A program made the translations under genes and the position numbers. Under the pieces are notes generated by a model, which was given only the letters and a program-made list of their open reading frames with translations, ran no database searches and was not told where the DNA came from. From Oscillospiraceae bacterium (GTDB lineage: Bacteria > Bacillota > Clostridia > Oscillospirales > Acutalibacteraceae), in the NCBI GenBank assembly GCA_015066395.1, contig SVOL01000003.1, positions 62,001 through 126,000 on the forward strand: a stretch of DNA of 64,000 nucleotides. Direction: 5' to 3'. Numbering within the stretch: the stretch's first letter is position 1; every line of letters begins with the position of its first letter. This document shows, piece after piece, positions 16,111-24,991 of this stretch.

Positions 16111-16235
16111 TTTTTTTGCTCAAATTTGCCAACATCTTTAATGAAACCAATATTATAAAGTATAGATTTCTTACATTATATGTGGTATAGTTATCGGCAT
16201 AGTTTGTTTGATTTTGAAATTTATCAAAATAATTG

Positions 16236-16270
16236 TTGACTTTAGCACGGTGATGTGTTACAATGCTAAC
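16236..16270 (+). promoter_or_regulatory. Promoter and palindromic operator of the yerC-his operon
   Basis: -35 TTGACT (16236-16241), 17-bp spacer, -10 TACAAT (16259-16264). The perfect inverted repeat TTAGCA-N16-TGCTAA (16242-16247, 16264-16269) spans the spacer and -10. The position is ideal for autorepression by the TrpR-family protein encoded next, and the site recurs over the amino-acid ABC promoter at 6290-6317. Confidence 0.7.
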
Positions 16271-16304
16271 AAATTAAATTTCACTAATCAAAGAGGACGA
16301 TACT

Positions 16305-16586
16305 ATGGCTAAATTTGATAAGCGACATTTGAGCGAACTTTACACAGCAATTTTATCTTTGGAAACTGCCGAAGAGTGCGACAAATTTTTTGAAGACATC
16401 TGCACCATTCAGGAGTTAGAGGCTATGTCCCAGCGTTTGCAGGTGGCTAAAATGTTGAAAGCGGGTCTCAGCTACTCCGAGGTCAACAAACAGACCGGTG
16501 CCAGCACCGCAACCATCTGCCGTGTCGGCAAATGCATCAACTACGGCAACGGCGGTTATGAAATGGTCATCGACCGCATTAAATAA
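16305..16586 (+). CDS. yerC: YerC/TrpR-family transcriptional regulator, probable HisR
   Basis: 93 residues matching the YerC/YecD branch of TrpR-like repressors: an all-helical protein with EELEAMSQRLQVAKML-type entry helix and the HTH GLSYSEVNKQTGASTATICRVGKCI. YerC-type proteins have been proposed as histidine-responsive repressors (HisR) in Firmicutes. Here the gene is first in the his operon, 20 bp before hisZ, behind a promoter covered by a palindrome, which fits autoregulated control by histidine. Start supported by AGAGGA 9 bp upstream. The DNA target is inference. Confidence 0.88.
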   Translation: MAKFDKRHLSELYTAILSLETAEECDKFFEDICTIQELEAMSQRLQVAKMLKAGLSYSEVNKQTGASTATICRVGKCINYGNGGYEMVIDRIK

Positions 16587-16606
16587 GAGGTTTTAAGGAG
16601 TACGTT

Positions 16607-17713
16607 ATGTTTAACGATGCTATTTTAAAAAGCGAAGAAAAGGCGGTCTTCGCCCTTCGCTCAATATATACACGTTTCGGCTATTCCCGATTTAAAATGA
16701 ACAAATTTGAGGAATACGACCTTTATTCGAAAATGAAGGACTCGCTGATTTCGGACGGCGTCATCACCTTCACCGATACAAACGGCAAGCTATTGGCTTT
16801 GAAGCCCGACGTTACGCTGTCGATAATCAAAAACTCGACCGACAAAAAGGGTGTTGTGCAAAAGCTGTACTATGACGAGAGTGTCTACCGTGTTTCGGGC
16901 AGTTCCAAAACATTCAAAGAGATCACCCAGACGGGTTTGGAGGTTTTGGGTGATATTTCGCTTTATGACGTTTCGGAGGTTCTTATCTTAGCGTTGAAGA
17001 GTCTCGAGACCATAAGCGAGGATTTTATTCTCGATATCGCTCACGCTTCGCTTTTTTGTGAGTTGCTTCGCGTTTGCGAGCTGTCCGATACGACCCATTT
17101 GCAGGTCATCGAGGCTATCAAGCGTAAGTCGCGTGACGCCGTTTACTCGCTCCAAAAATCGGGTGAGATCTCGGAATCTGCCGCAGACATCACGACAAAG
17201 CTTATTGCCAATTACAAGGATCTCAAAGCTCTGAACGCCGCTTTCTGCGATATAAAGGACGACAAGGTTCAAGCCGCTTTAGCAGAAATGTTGGAGCTTG
17301 TAAAGATTGCTTCCGAGTTAGGCTTTTCCGACAAGCTCAATATCGACTTTTCCATCGTCAACGCATCGGGCTACTACAGCGGAGTTGTGTTCAAGGGATA
17401 TATAAAAGGTATCCCCACAGAGGTTCTGTCCGGTGGACGTTATGACAAGCTGATGAAAAAAATGGGCAAATCATCGGGTGCTGTAGGCTTTGCGGTATAC
17501 CTCGACAGTCTGCAGGGTCTTAGTGCCGCACAGTCGGATTACGACTATGATTTTGTACTGTTGACCGATGACGGTTGCGATCCTTGTGACGTTTTAGAGC
17601 AGGTCGAAACTTTATCGTCAAACGGTAGCAGCGTGGCGGTGTTCCGCAACATTCCCGAGGGTGTTCGCTACCGCAACATTATCAAAATGACCGCTAACGG
17701 ATTGGAGGCTTAA
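16607..17713 (+). CDS. hisZ: ATP phosphoribosyltransferase regulatory subunit HisZ
   Basis: A 368-residue HisS-like paralogue without tRNA-synthetase function. Seen: class II aaRS motif 1/2 features (KPDVTLSIIKNS, KLYYDESVYR) and the C-terminal segment SGGRYDKLMKKMGKSSGAVGFAVYLD. HisZ binds short HisG and gives it activity and histidine feedback. The short hisG follows 4 bp later, as this pairing requires. Lacks the C-terminal anticodon-binding domain of true HisRS; only a short tail follows. Confidence 0.93.
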   Translation: MFNDAILKSEEKAVFALRSIYTRFGYSRFKMNKFEEYDLYSKMKDSLISDGVITFTDTNGKLLALKPDVTLSIIKNSTDKKGVVQKLYYDESVYRVSGSSKTFKEITQTGLEVLGDISLYDVSEVLILALKSLETISEDFILDIAHASLFCELLRVCELSDTTHLQVIEAIKRKSRDAVYSLQKSGEISESAADITTKLIANYKDLKALNAAFCDIKDDKVQAALAEMLELVKIASELGFSDKLNIDFSIVNASGYYSGVVFKGYIKGIPTEVLSGGRYDKLMKKMGKSSGAVGFAVYLDSLQGLSAAQSDYDYDFVLLTDDGCDPCDVLEQVETLSSNGSSVAVFRNIPEGVRYRNIIKMTANGLEA

Positions 17714-17717
17714 AATA

Positions 17718-18356
17718 ATGGAATTTTTAAACATTGCCCTGCCAAAAGGCCGTTTGGGTGAAAAGGTCTATGATATGTTCGAGCGTTCGGGGTTCCCCTG
17801 CCCTTCAATAAAGGAACCCAACCGCAAGCTGATTTTTGAAAACGGCGAAGTCGGAGTTCGCTACTTCTGGGTAAAGCCGTCGGACGTTGCCATTTATGTC
17901 GAACGCGGTGCCGCCGACATCGGCGTTGCAGGCAAGGATATTTTACTCGAATACGAACCCGACATTTATGAGCTTTTGGACCTCGACTTAGGCAAATGCG
18001 TTATGGCCGTTGCCGCAAAGGTCGACTTCAGAGACGACCAGTCCAAGACCTTGAGAGTGGCAACTAAATTCTCAAATATAGCAAAAAAATACTACTCCGA
18101 AAAATGCCGCGATATCGATATTATCCACCTCAACGGTTCAATCGAGATCGCTCCGATTTTGGGACTTTCCGATGTTATAGTCGATATCGTTGAAACGGGC
18201 AAGACATTAAAAGAAAACGATCTTGAATCCAAGGAGACGATAGTTCCCATCAGCGCTCGTCTTATTTCAAACAAGACCGCGTACAAATTCAAACAATCGA
18301 AGATCGATTCAATTACCGCCGCGTTAGCAGAACTTGTGAGGGCAAAAAATGATTGA
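17718..18356 (+). CDS. hisG: ATP phosphoribosyltransferase catalytic subunit (short form)
   Basis: 212 residues; catalyses ATP + PRPP to phosphoribosyl-ATP, the committed step of histidine synthesis. Seen: N-terminal IALPKGRLGEKVYDMFERSG, the RYFWVKPSDVAIYVERGAADIGVAGKD segment and the PRPP-binding DVIVDIVETGKTLKEN. It lacks the C-terminal ACT-like regulatory domain of long HisG, hence the need for HisZ just upstream. Overlaps hisD by 8 bp. Confidence 0.95.
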   Translation: MEFLNIALPKGRLGEKVYDMFERSGFPCPSIKEPNRKLIFENGEVGVRYFWVKPSDVAIYVERGAADIGVAGKDILLEYEPDIYELLDLDLGKCVMAVAAKVDFRDDQSKTLRVATKFSNIAKKYYSEKCRDIDIIHLNGSIEIAPILGLSDVIVDIVETGKTLKENDLESKETIVPISARLISNKTAYKFKQSKIDSITAALAELVRAKND

Positions 18357-19626
18357 GATTTTGAAATTTTCCGAGGTAACAAAAGACGAGATCTTCTCGC
18401 GGGTTGCCGAAAAAATCGATGTCTCGGACATCGTTCGTGATATTATAGAAAACGTAAAACAAAACGGCGACAAAGCCGTACTCGAATACTGCAAAAAGTT
18501 CGACAAAGCCAACCTTTCATCTTTAGAGGTCACGGCCGAGGAAATCGACGAAGCCGTTACTTTGGTCGAACCGAAGTTTTTAAAAATACTCGAAACTGCC
18601 GCAGAGAATATCCGCGAATTTCACTCGCGTCAGGTTCGCGAAGGCTTTAAAATTGAAAAAGACGGCATTGTCACAGGTCAGAAGATCACACCTATTGAAA
18701 AGGTCGGTCTTTATGTTCCCGGCGGTACTGCCGCCTATCCGTCGACCGTTTTGATGGACTCTATCCCTGCCAAGATCGCAGGTGTCAAGGAGATGTGCAT
18801 CGTCACTCCGCCAAATAAGGACGGCAAAATAAATCCCGTTATCCTTGCCGCCGCAAAGATTGCAGGTGTTGACCGCATTTTTAAGGTCGGTGGCGCTCAG
18901 GCCGTTGCCGCTTTAAGCTACGGCACCGAGTCTATCCCTAAAGTCGACAAGATAGTCGGTCCGGGTAACGCCTTTGTTGCCGAAGCAAAACGCCAGGTTT
19001 TCGGTATGGTAGCTATCGATATGATCGCAGGACCGAGCGAGATACTTGTCATTGCCGATTCCAAAAGCAACCCCAGACACGTCGCCGCCGACCTTTTGTC
19101 TCAAGCCGAGCACGACCGAAACGCCAGCGCGGTTTTGATCACCGACAGCGAGGAGTTTGCGAGATTAGTCAGCGAGTCGTTGGAAGAGCAGATCCCACAG
19201 CTCGAACGTGCTGAAATTGCCCGCGAATCCATCGATAAAAACGGCAAGATCATCGTCACCAACGATATTTTAGGCGCAATAGAGGTCTCAAACGAGATCG
19301 CTCCCGAGCACCTGGAACTTCAGCTTGACGATCCGTTTAAATATCTCGATGCCGTAAAGAACGCCGGCAGTATTTTTATGGGACGTTTCTGTCCCGAAGC
19401 TTTGGGTGACTATTACGCCGGTCCTAATCACACATTACCTACAAGCGGCACCGCAAAATTCTCCAGCCCCTTGTCGGTCGATGATTTTACCAAAAAGACC
19501 CAGTTCACATACTACACCGAAGATGCACTCAAAGAGGTTGCCGACGATGTCGCCTTTTTTGCAAAAAAAGAAGGCCTTACCGCTCACGCAAAGAGTGCAG
19601 TTATCAGATTTGAGGATGAAAAATGA
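18349..19626 (+). CDS. hisD: Histidinol dehydrogenase
   Basis: 425 residues; NAD- and zinc-dependent four-electron oxidation of histidinol to histidine, the last step of the pathway. Seen: VGLYVPGGTAAYPSTVLM, IVGPGNAFVAEAKRQVFG, IDMIAGPSEILVIAD, LLSQAEHDRNASAVLIT and the zinc/active site EIAPEHLELQ and GDYYAGPNHTLPTSGTA. Full length for the family. Overlaps hisG (8 bp) and hisC (4 bp), so translation is coupled. Confidence 0.96.
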   Translation: MIEILKFSEVTKDEIFSRVAEKIDVSDIVRDIIENVKQNGDKAVLEYCKKFDKANLSSLEVTAEEIDEAVTLVEPKFLKILETAAENIREFHSRQVREGFKIEKDGIVTGQKITPIEKVGLYVPGGTAAYPSTVLMDSIPAKIAGVKEMCIVTPPNKDGKINPVILAAAKIAGVDRIFKVGGAQAVAALSYGTESIPKVDKIVGPGNAFVAEAKRQVFGMVAIDMIAGPSEILVIADSKSNPRHVAADLLSQAEHDRNASAVLITDSEEFARLVSESLEEQIPQLERAEIARESIDKNGKIIVTNDILGAIEVSNEIAPEHLELQLDDPFKYLDAVKNAGSIFMGRFCPEALGDYYAGPNHTLPTSGTAKFSSPLSVDDFTKKTQFTYYTEDALKEVADDVAFFAKKEGLTAHAKSAVIRFEDEK

Positions 19627-20696
19627 GTAGATTCAAATGCTCCGAGTTTTCTAATTTAAAGGAGTACGTTCCGGGTGAACAGCCGCGGGACAAGCAATAC
19701 ATAAAACTCAACACAAACGAATCGCCTTATCCGCCGTCACCCGCCACCATTCAGGCAGTTGATAGCGGCGAGGTCGCCGATCTTTGTCTTTACTCAGACC
19801 CCGAATGCAAAAAACTAAAGCAGGCTATCGCCAAAACTTACGGAGTGAAGCCTAAAAATGTATTCGTATCCAACGGTTCGGACGAGATTCTAAACTTTGC
19901 TTTTATGCTCTATGGCAAGGCCTCGGGTGCTGTGTTCGCTGACATTACCTACGGCTTTTACAAGGTCTTCGCCCAGCTTTACGGGATCGATTACTCGATA
20001 AAACCGCTGAACTCCGATTTCACTATAAACGTCGACGATTACAAATCTACGGGTAGATTCACGGTTCTTGCAAACCCCAACGCTCCGACCGGCATTGCAT
20101 TACCTCTCAAAAAAATCGAAGAGATCGTTGCATCAAATCCCGACACGGTGGTGCTTATCGACGAGGCTTACGTCGATTTCGGTGCTGAATCGGCTCGCGG
20201 ATTGATAAGTAAGTATAAAAACCTTATTGTATGTATGACCTATTCAAAATCCCGCAGTATGGCAGGTGCAAGACTGGGCTTCTGCTTCGCCGACGAGGAA
20301 TTGATAAAGGATCTCGAGCTTATCAGATACTCGACAAATCCTTACAACATCAACCGCTTGACCCAGGTCGCAGGTACCGCCGCAATGGCGGACAACGACT
20401 ACTATATGCAAAACTGCGAAAGAATAATTGAAACGAGAAAATTCACAACAGAAGAGTTGACGGCTTTAGGGTTCGATGTTTTGGAATCAAAAGCAAACTT
20501 CGTCTTCACAAAGCATCCTGAACTCTCGGGCAAAGACTTTTATTTAGAACTTAAATCCAAAGGTGTGCTTGTCCGCCACTTTGAGACCGAGCGGATCGCC
20601 GATTTCAACCGAATTACTATAGGTTCTATGGAAGAAATGACCGAATTTATAAAGATCACCCGCGAAATTTTAAAGGAAAAGGGACTTTTAAAATGA
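19623..20696 (+). CDS. hisC: Histidinol-phosphate aminotransferase
   Basis: 357-residue PLP enzyme (fold type I) converting imidazole-acetol phosphate and glutamate to histidinol phosphate. Seen: LNTNESPYPPSP near the N-terminus, NPNAPTG, the PLP-Asp region VLIDEAYVDFG and the Schiff-base Lys in TYSKSRSMAGARLGF. The context removes doubt between HisC and other class II aminotransferases. Overlaps both neighbours by 4 bp. Confidence 0.94.
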   Translation: MSRFKCSEFSNLKEYVPGEQPRDKQYIKLNTNESPYPPSPATIQAVDSGEVADLCLYSDPECKKLKQAIAKTYGVKPKNVFVSNGSDEILNFAFMLYGKASGAVFADITYGFYKVFAQLYGIDYSIKPLNSDFTINVDDYKSTGRFTVLANPNAPTGIALPLKKIEEIVASNPDTVVLIDEAYVDFGAESARGLISKYKNLIVCMTYSKSRSMAGARLGFCFADEELIKDLELIRYSTNPYNINRLTQVAGTAAMADNDYYMQNCERIIETRKFTTEELTALGFDVLESKANFVFTKHPELSGKDFYLELKSKGVLVRHFETERIADFNRITIGSMEEMTEFIKITREILKEKGLLK

Positions 20697-21280
20697 GAAT
20701 TGCTGAAATTAACAGAAAAACCGCCGAGACCGATATTTATTTGAAATTAAACCTTGACGGCAAAGGAACTTCGACTGTTGTCACGGGCTGTGGCTTTTTG
20801 GACCACATGCTGACCCTCTTTGCCAAGCACGGCCGATTTGACTTAGAAGTAAAATGCAAAGGTGACACAGAGGTCGACTATCACCACACCGTTGAGGATA
20901 TCGCCATTTGTTTAGGAGATGCCTTTAAAAAGGCTCTCGGCGACTGCCGCGGAATCACCCGTTACGGCAGTTTTTGCCTGCCGATGGATGAGGCACTCAT
21001 CTTGACTGCTGTCGATATTTCGGGCAGAAGCTATCTGCGTTTTAACTTAGAAATCCCGCGTGCCAAGGTCGGCGATTTTGACACAGAGCTCGTGCTCGAG
21101 TTTTTTGAAGCCTTTGTCCGTCACGCTGATGTGACACTCCACGTTCGCCAGTTAGACGGTGTCAATTCTCACCACATTATCGAAGGAACCTTCAAATCGT
21201 TCGCAAGGACTATGAAGGCGGCCGTTGCTATCGACGAATCAGCCAAGCAAGAGATTCCGTCGACCAAAGGGGTACTTTAA
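20693..21280 (+). CDS. hisB: Imidazoleglycerol-phosphate dehydratase
   Basis: 195 residues; manganese enzyme converting IGP to imidazole-acetol phosphate. Seen: the metal-binding repeats FLDHMLTLFAKHGRFDL, DYHHTVEDIAICLGDAF, RYGSFCLPMDEAL and SHHIIEGTFKSFAR. This is the single-domain form without an N-terminal HAD phosphatase, so histidinol-phosphate phosphatase must be encoded elsewhere. Confidence 0.95.
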   Translation: MRIAEINRKTAETDIYLKLNLDGKGTSTVVTGCGFLDHMLTLFAKHGRFDLEVKCKGDTEVDYHHTVEDIAICLGDAFKKALGDCRGITRYGSFCLPMDEALILTAVDISGRSYLRFNLEIPRAKVGDFDTELVLEFFEAFVRHADVTLHVRQLDGVNSHHIIEGTFKSFARTMKAAVAIDESAKQEIPSTKGVL

Positions 21281-21898
21281 ATGACCGTTATTATTGATTA
21301 CGGCGTCGGAAACCTCTTTTCTCTGACCTGTTCATTCAAAAAGATCGGTGCCGATGTCATTGTTTCCAGCGACCCCGAAGTTATAAAAAGCGCCGATTGG
21401 CTGATACTTCCCGGTGTCGGTGCTTTCAAGGATGCCGCCGAAAAATTAAGACGTTCGGGACTGGACAGGATCTTGATCGAAAAGGCACGGTCCGGTTGCC
21501 CGGTTTTAGGTATTTGCCTCGGTATGCAGCTTTTATTCGAACGCAGTTTTGAATACGGCGAGCACCGCGGATTGGGACTGTTAAAGGGTGACATCGTGCC
21601 CTTTAAAGGTGCCATCGACGAATCACTGAAAATTCCGCACATAGGGTGGAATTCGCTCGAAAAACGCGACGACTGTCCGTTGTTTAAACACATAAAAGAC
21701 GGTGATTTTGTTTATTTCGTGCATTCGTTCTTTGCCGATTTTGACACTCCGTCCAGAGCAGCATGGAGTGATTACGGCATTCCTTTCACCGCCGCAGTTT
21801 GGGACGGCAACATCTTCGGATGCCAGTTCCATCCCGAAAAAAGCGGCGATGTGGGGCTTAATATTTTACGCGCATTTATTGAGATTGGAGAAAACTGA
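21281..21898 (+). CDS. hisH: Imidazole glycerol phosphate synthase glutaminase subunit HisH
   Basis: 205-residue class I glutamine amidotransferase that feeds ammonia to HisF. The triad is visible: nucleophile Cys in VLGICLGMQLLFE, and His/Glu in CQFHPEKSG. The N-terminus IIDYGVGNLFSL is typical. Starts directly after hisB and overlaps hisA by 1 bp; its partner hisF is two genes on. Confidence 0.95.
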   Translation: MTVIIDYGVGNLFSLTCSFKKIGADVIVSSDPEVIKSADWLILPGVGAFKDAAEKLRRSGLDRILIEKARSGCPVLGICLGMQLLFERSFEYGEHRGLGLLKGDIVPFKGAIDESLKIPHIGWNSLEKRDDCPLFKHIKDGDFVYFVHSFFADFDTPSRAAWSDYGIPFTAAVWDGNIFGCQFHPEKSGDVGLNILRAFIEIGEN

Positions 21899-22611
21899 TG
21901 CTCATTTTACCCGCAATAGATTTGGTAAACGGCTGTGCCGTCCGTCTTTTTAAGGGCGATTATGATAATATGACCGTTTACAGCAACAACCCCGTAGAGG
22001 TTGCATTAAAATTTAAAGAGGCCGGTGCAGAGTTTATTCACCTTGTAGATCTTGAAGGTGCCAGAGACGGCGATACTCCCAACATAAAGGTGGTTGAAGA
22101 CATCGTCAAGACCACCTGTATTCCTGTTGAGATCGGCGGCGGTATCCGTTCTACAGAAGTCATTGACCGCTACCTGTCGATAGGTGTCAACCGCATTATT
22201 TTAGGCACGGCGGCTGTAACAGACGAGGAATTGCTCAAAACCGCCGTCGGAAAATACGGCGATATGATAGCCGTAGGGGTTGATGTCAAGGACGGTTTTG
22301 TGGCGATAAAGGGCTGGCTCGAAAAATCACAGTACACACTCGAAGCCTTTTTTGAAAAACTATCCGCATTAAAAGTTAACACCGTTATTTGCACCGATAT
22401 TTCCAAAGACGGCGCGATGCAAGGAACCAACCGCGAAATGTACCGTCTTTTGAGTAGGAAATTTAATATGAATATTGTAGCCTCGGGCGGAGTTTCCAGC
22501 CTTGATGATATAAAGGCACTGAAAGAAATGGGACTCTACGGCGCGATATTGGGCAAGGCCTATTACGTTGGTGCAGTTGACCTCAAAAAAGCGATCGAGG
22601 TGGCAAAATGA
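21898..22611 (+). CDS. hisA: ProFAR isomerase HisA
   Basis: 237-residue (beta/alpha)8 barrel performing the Amadori rearrangement of ProFAR to PRFAR. Seen: catalytic Asp in LPAIDLVNGCAVRLFKGDY, a half-barrel phosphate site IGGGIRS and the second half-barrel Asp in CTDISKDGAMQGTN with VASGGVSSLDD. Overlaps hisH by 1 bp and hisF by 4 bp. Confidence 0.95.
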   Translation: MLILPAIDLVNGCAVRLFKGDYDNMTVYSNNPVEVALKFKEAGAEFIHLVDLEGARDGDTPNIKVVEDIVKTTCIPVEIGGGIRSTEVIDRYLSIGVNRIILGTAAVTDEELLKTAVGKYGDMIAVGVDVKDGFVAIKGWLEKSQYTLEAFFEKLSALKVNTVICTDISKDGAMQGTNREMYRLLSRKFNMNIVASGGVSSLDDIKALKEMGLYGAILGKAYYVGAVDLKKAIEVAK

Positions 22612-23366
22612 TAACAAAAAGAATCATACCCTGCCTTGATGTCAAGAACGGACGCGTTGTTAAAGGCACGAATTTCCAAGGATTGTCCGATGTTTCATCA
22701 CCCATCGAATTGGCGAAGTACTACAGTGATGTGGGCGCCGATGAACTGGTCTTCTACGACATCACCGCTTCAGCCGAAGGCAGAGCGTTGTTCACCGACA
22801 TATTAAAAGAGGTTGCATCGAATGTGTTTATCCCACTTACCGTCGGCGGCGGAATCAACACGGTCGAGGATTTTGACCGAGTGTTGAAATGCGGCGCCGA
22901 TAAGGTAAGCGTCAACTCGGGAGCTATAAAAAATCCCAACCTCGTACGCGAAGCGGCTCAAATTTACGGCGATCAATGTGTCGTTCTGTCGGTCGATATC
23001 AAGCGTGTCGGCGGCGAATTCAGAGTGTTTGCAAAGGGCGGACGCGAGGATACAGGGTTAGAGGCCATTGGTTGGATCAAACGCTGTGTCGAAATGGGTG
23101 CAGGTGAAGTTGTTGTGAACTCTATAGACACCGACGGCGTTAAAAAAGGCTTTGACATAGAAATGCTAAAAGCAGTAAGAGCAGCAGTTAATGTTCCCGT
23201 TATCGCCTCAGGCGGTGCAGGAAACGCCGAGCACTTCCAAGAGCTTTTTACAAAGATACCCGATATGGACGCGGGACTGGCGGCATCTATTTTCCACTTC
23301 GGCGAAGTTGCGATCCCCGATCTCAAAGCACTTTTAAAATCAAACGGAATAATTGTGAGGTTATAA
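22608..23366 (+). CDS. hisF: Imidazole glycerol phosphate synthase cyclase subunit HisF
   Basis: 252-residue (beta/alpha)8 barrel; with HisH converts PRFAR and ammonia to IGP and AICAR. Seen: IIPCLDVKNGRVVKGTNF (catalytic Asp), DELVFYDITASAEGR, PLTVGGGI, KVSVNSGAI, NSIDTDGVKKGFD and VIASGGAGN. Overlaps hisA, 2 bp gap to hisIE. Confidence 0.96.
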   Translation: MITKRIIPCLDVKNGRVVKGTNFQGLSDVSSPIELAKYYSDVGADELVFYDITASAEGRALFTDILKEVASNVFIPLTVGGGINTVEDFDRVLKCGADKVSVNSGAIKNPNLVREAAQIYGDQCVVLSVDIKRVGGEFRVFAKGGREDTGLEAIGWIKRCVEMGAGEVVVNSIDTDGVKKGFDIEMLKAVRAAVNVPVIASGGAGNAEHFQELFTKIPDMDAGLAASIFHFGEVAIPDLKALLKSNGIIVRL

Positions 23367-23368
23367 AA

Positions 23369-24022
23369 ATGATAAATTTTGATATCGATAAACTGAGATT
23401 TAACAGCCGCGGACTGATCCCGGCAGTTGTAGTCGACTCTATTACCAAAAAGGTCTTGACCGTTGCTTATATGAACCGAGAAAGCCTTGAAATTTCCATT
23501 GAAAAGGAACTCACCTGCTTCTACAGCCGTTCGAGACAAAAACTTTGGCTCAAAGGCGAGACCAGCGGCAACTATCAGCACATCGTCTCAATCACCGCCG
23601 ACTGCGATTACGACGCATTGACTATAGTTGTTGAAAAGGATGGTCCTGCCTGCCACAAGGGTACTGATTCCTGCTTCACCCACAATCTGTTCCAGAGTGA
23701 CAGCCGACAAGAGTTTACCATAGAAGGTCTTTACGATCTTTTAAAGGGCCGCAAAGAGCAGATGCCCGAGGGCTCTTACACTACTTACCTTTTCCAGAAA
23801 GGACTCGATAAGATCCTTAAAAAGGTCGGCGAAGAGTGTACCGAGGTTATCATCGCCGCTAAGGCCGACGATAAAAAGGAGACCGTTTATGAGATCGCCG
23901 ATCTGATGTACCACGTTATGGTGCTGATGAACCAGATGGGCATCACGGTCGAGGATGTACACCGTGAGATTGCCTCGCGCAACATCATCGACCACAAAGT
24001 AAAGCAGGAAAAAATGACCTGA
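23369..24022 (+). CDS. hisIE: Bifunctional phosphoribosyl-AMP cyclohydrolase/phosphoribosyl-ATP pyrophosphatase
   Basis: 217-residue fusion for steps 2 and 3. HisI part (1-115): TVAYMNRESLEIS, LWLKGETSGNYQ, the metal-binding DCDYDAL and CHKGTDSCF. HisE part (125-217): GSYTTYLFQKGLDKILKKVGEECTEVIIAAK, an all-alpha NTP-PPase with its Glu metal site. Last gene of the operon; a terminator begins 9 bp after the stop. Confidence 0.95.
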   Translation: MINFDIDKLRFNSRGLIPAVVVDSITKKVLTVAYMNRESLEISIEKELTCFYSRSRQKLWLKGETSGNYQHIVSITADCDYDALTIVVEKDGPACHKGTDSCFTHNLFQSDSRQEFTIEGLYDLLKGRKEQMPEGSYTTYLFQKGLDKILKKVGEECTEVIIAAKADDKKETVYEIADLMYHVMVLMNQMGITVEDVHREIASRNIIDHKVKQEKMT

Positions 24023-24030
24023 TAAAAGCA

Positions 24031-24060
24031 AAAAGACACCCTCGCGGGTGTCTTTTCTTA
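24031..24060. terminator. Terminator shared by the his operon and trxB
   Basis: Eleven-bp stem AAAAGACACCC/GGGTGTCTTTT with a TCGC loop; the A and T runs make it functional in both directions between the convergent units. Confidence 0.88.
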
Positions 24061-24061
24061 T

Positions 24062-24973
24062 TTACATTCCGTCAACCAATCTGCAGGCCGAAAGTGCGGC
24101 GATAGCACCGTCGGACACGGCGGTTGCAACCTGGCGGATGGTCTTTGTGCGGCAATCACCTGCTGTAAAAATTCCCTCTTTTGCATTCTGAGGTACACAA
24201 TCTTCACCGCTTACAATATAGCCGTACTCATTGAGTGCCACATTGTCCGAAAACGGCTCATTTTCGGGACATTGACCGATAGCCACAAACACACCATCGA
24301 CCTCTAAATCGGTATCAACGCCGTCTTTTGTTATCTTAATGCCCTTAAAAGTGTCGCCGTCCGAGAGTATCTCCTTGACGGTACTCGAAAGAATTATATT
24401 TATATTTTTTCTTTCGGCAATGTCGCTCTGCAAACGGGTCTCGCCCGTAAGGAAGTCGAGATTTTGCACAATCGTCACCTTTTCGCAAAGGTCCGAAAGC
24501 ATCACAGCCTCCTGCAGTGCAGTATTTCCGCCGCCGACAATGGCAACCTTTTTGCCACGGTAAAACGCACCGTCGCAAACGGCACAGTAGGATATTCCCT
24601 CACCGATAAAATCATTTTCACGGTCAAGTCCTAACTGTCTGTGCTTTGAACCCGTGGCGATTATCACGGTCTTAGCCTTATACTCCGCGAACTCACCCTT
24701 AACGGTGAAATCACCCGTTTCGCCGGTGATCGAAAGCGCCGTATCAAGTTCAATATCGGCACCCTGCTCCAACACCTGCTCGACCAGTTTATCAGCCAAT
24801 TCGGTGCCGCTAAGCACCTTGAAGCAAGGGTAGTTCTCCACCCTCGGGGAATGGGTTATCTGTCCCCCGAAGGTCAGTTTTTCAAGAACCAACACCTTTT
24901 TCTCGGCTCTGCGAGCGTATAAAGCGGCGGTAAGACCTGCAGGACCCGCTCCTATTACTATAATATCGTACAT
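24062..24973 (-). CDS. trxB: Thioredoxin-disulfide reductase
   Basis: 303-residue FAD/NADPH enzyme of the low-molecular-weight TrxR type. Seen: FAD-binding VIGAGPAGLTAALYARRAEK, the redox-active ISYCAVCDGAFYRG (CAVC) followed by the NADPH motif VAIVGGGNTALQEA, and the C-terminal FAD motif GIFTAGDCRTKTIRQVATA. It lies 18 bp after the nrdD-redoxin fusion on the same strand, which suggests it reduces that redoxin domain; general thioredoxin reduction is also likely. Confidence 0.93.
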   Translation of the reverse strand: MYDIIVIGAGPAGLTAALYARRAEKKVLVLEKLTFGGQITHSPRVENYPCFKVLSGTELADKLVEQVLEQGADIELDTALSITGETGDFTVKGEFAEYKAKTVIIATGSKHRQLGLDRENDFIGEGISYCAVCDGAFYRGKKVAIVGGGNTALQEAVMLSDLCEKVTIVQNLDFLTGETRLQSDIAERKNINIILSSTVKEILSDGDTFKGIKITKDGVDTDLEVDGVFVAIGQCPENEPFSDNVALNEYGYIVSGEDCVPQNAKEGIFTAGDCRTKTIRQVATAVSDGAIAALSACRLVDGM

Positions 24974-24991
24974 CTTTTTATTCCCTACCGT

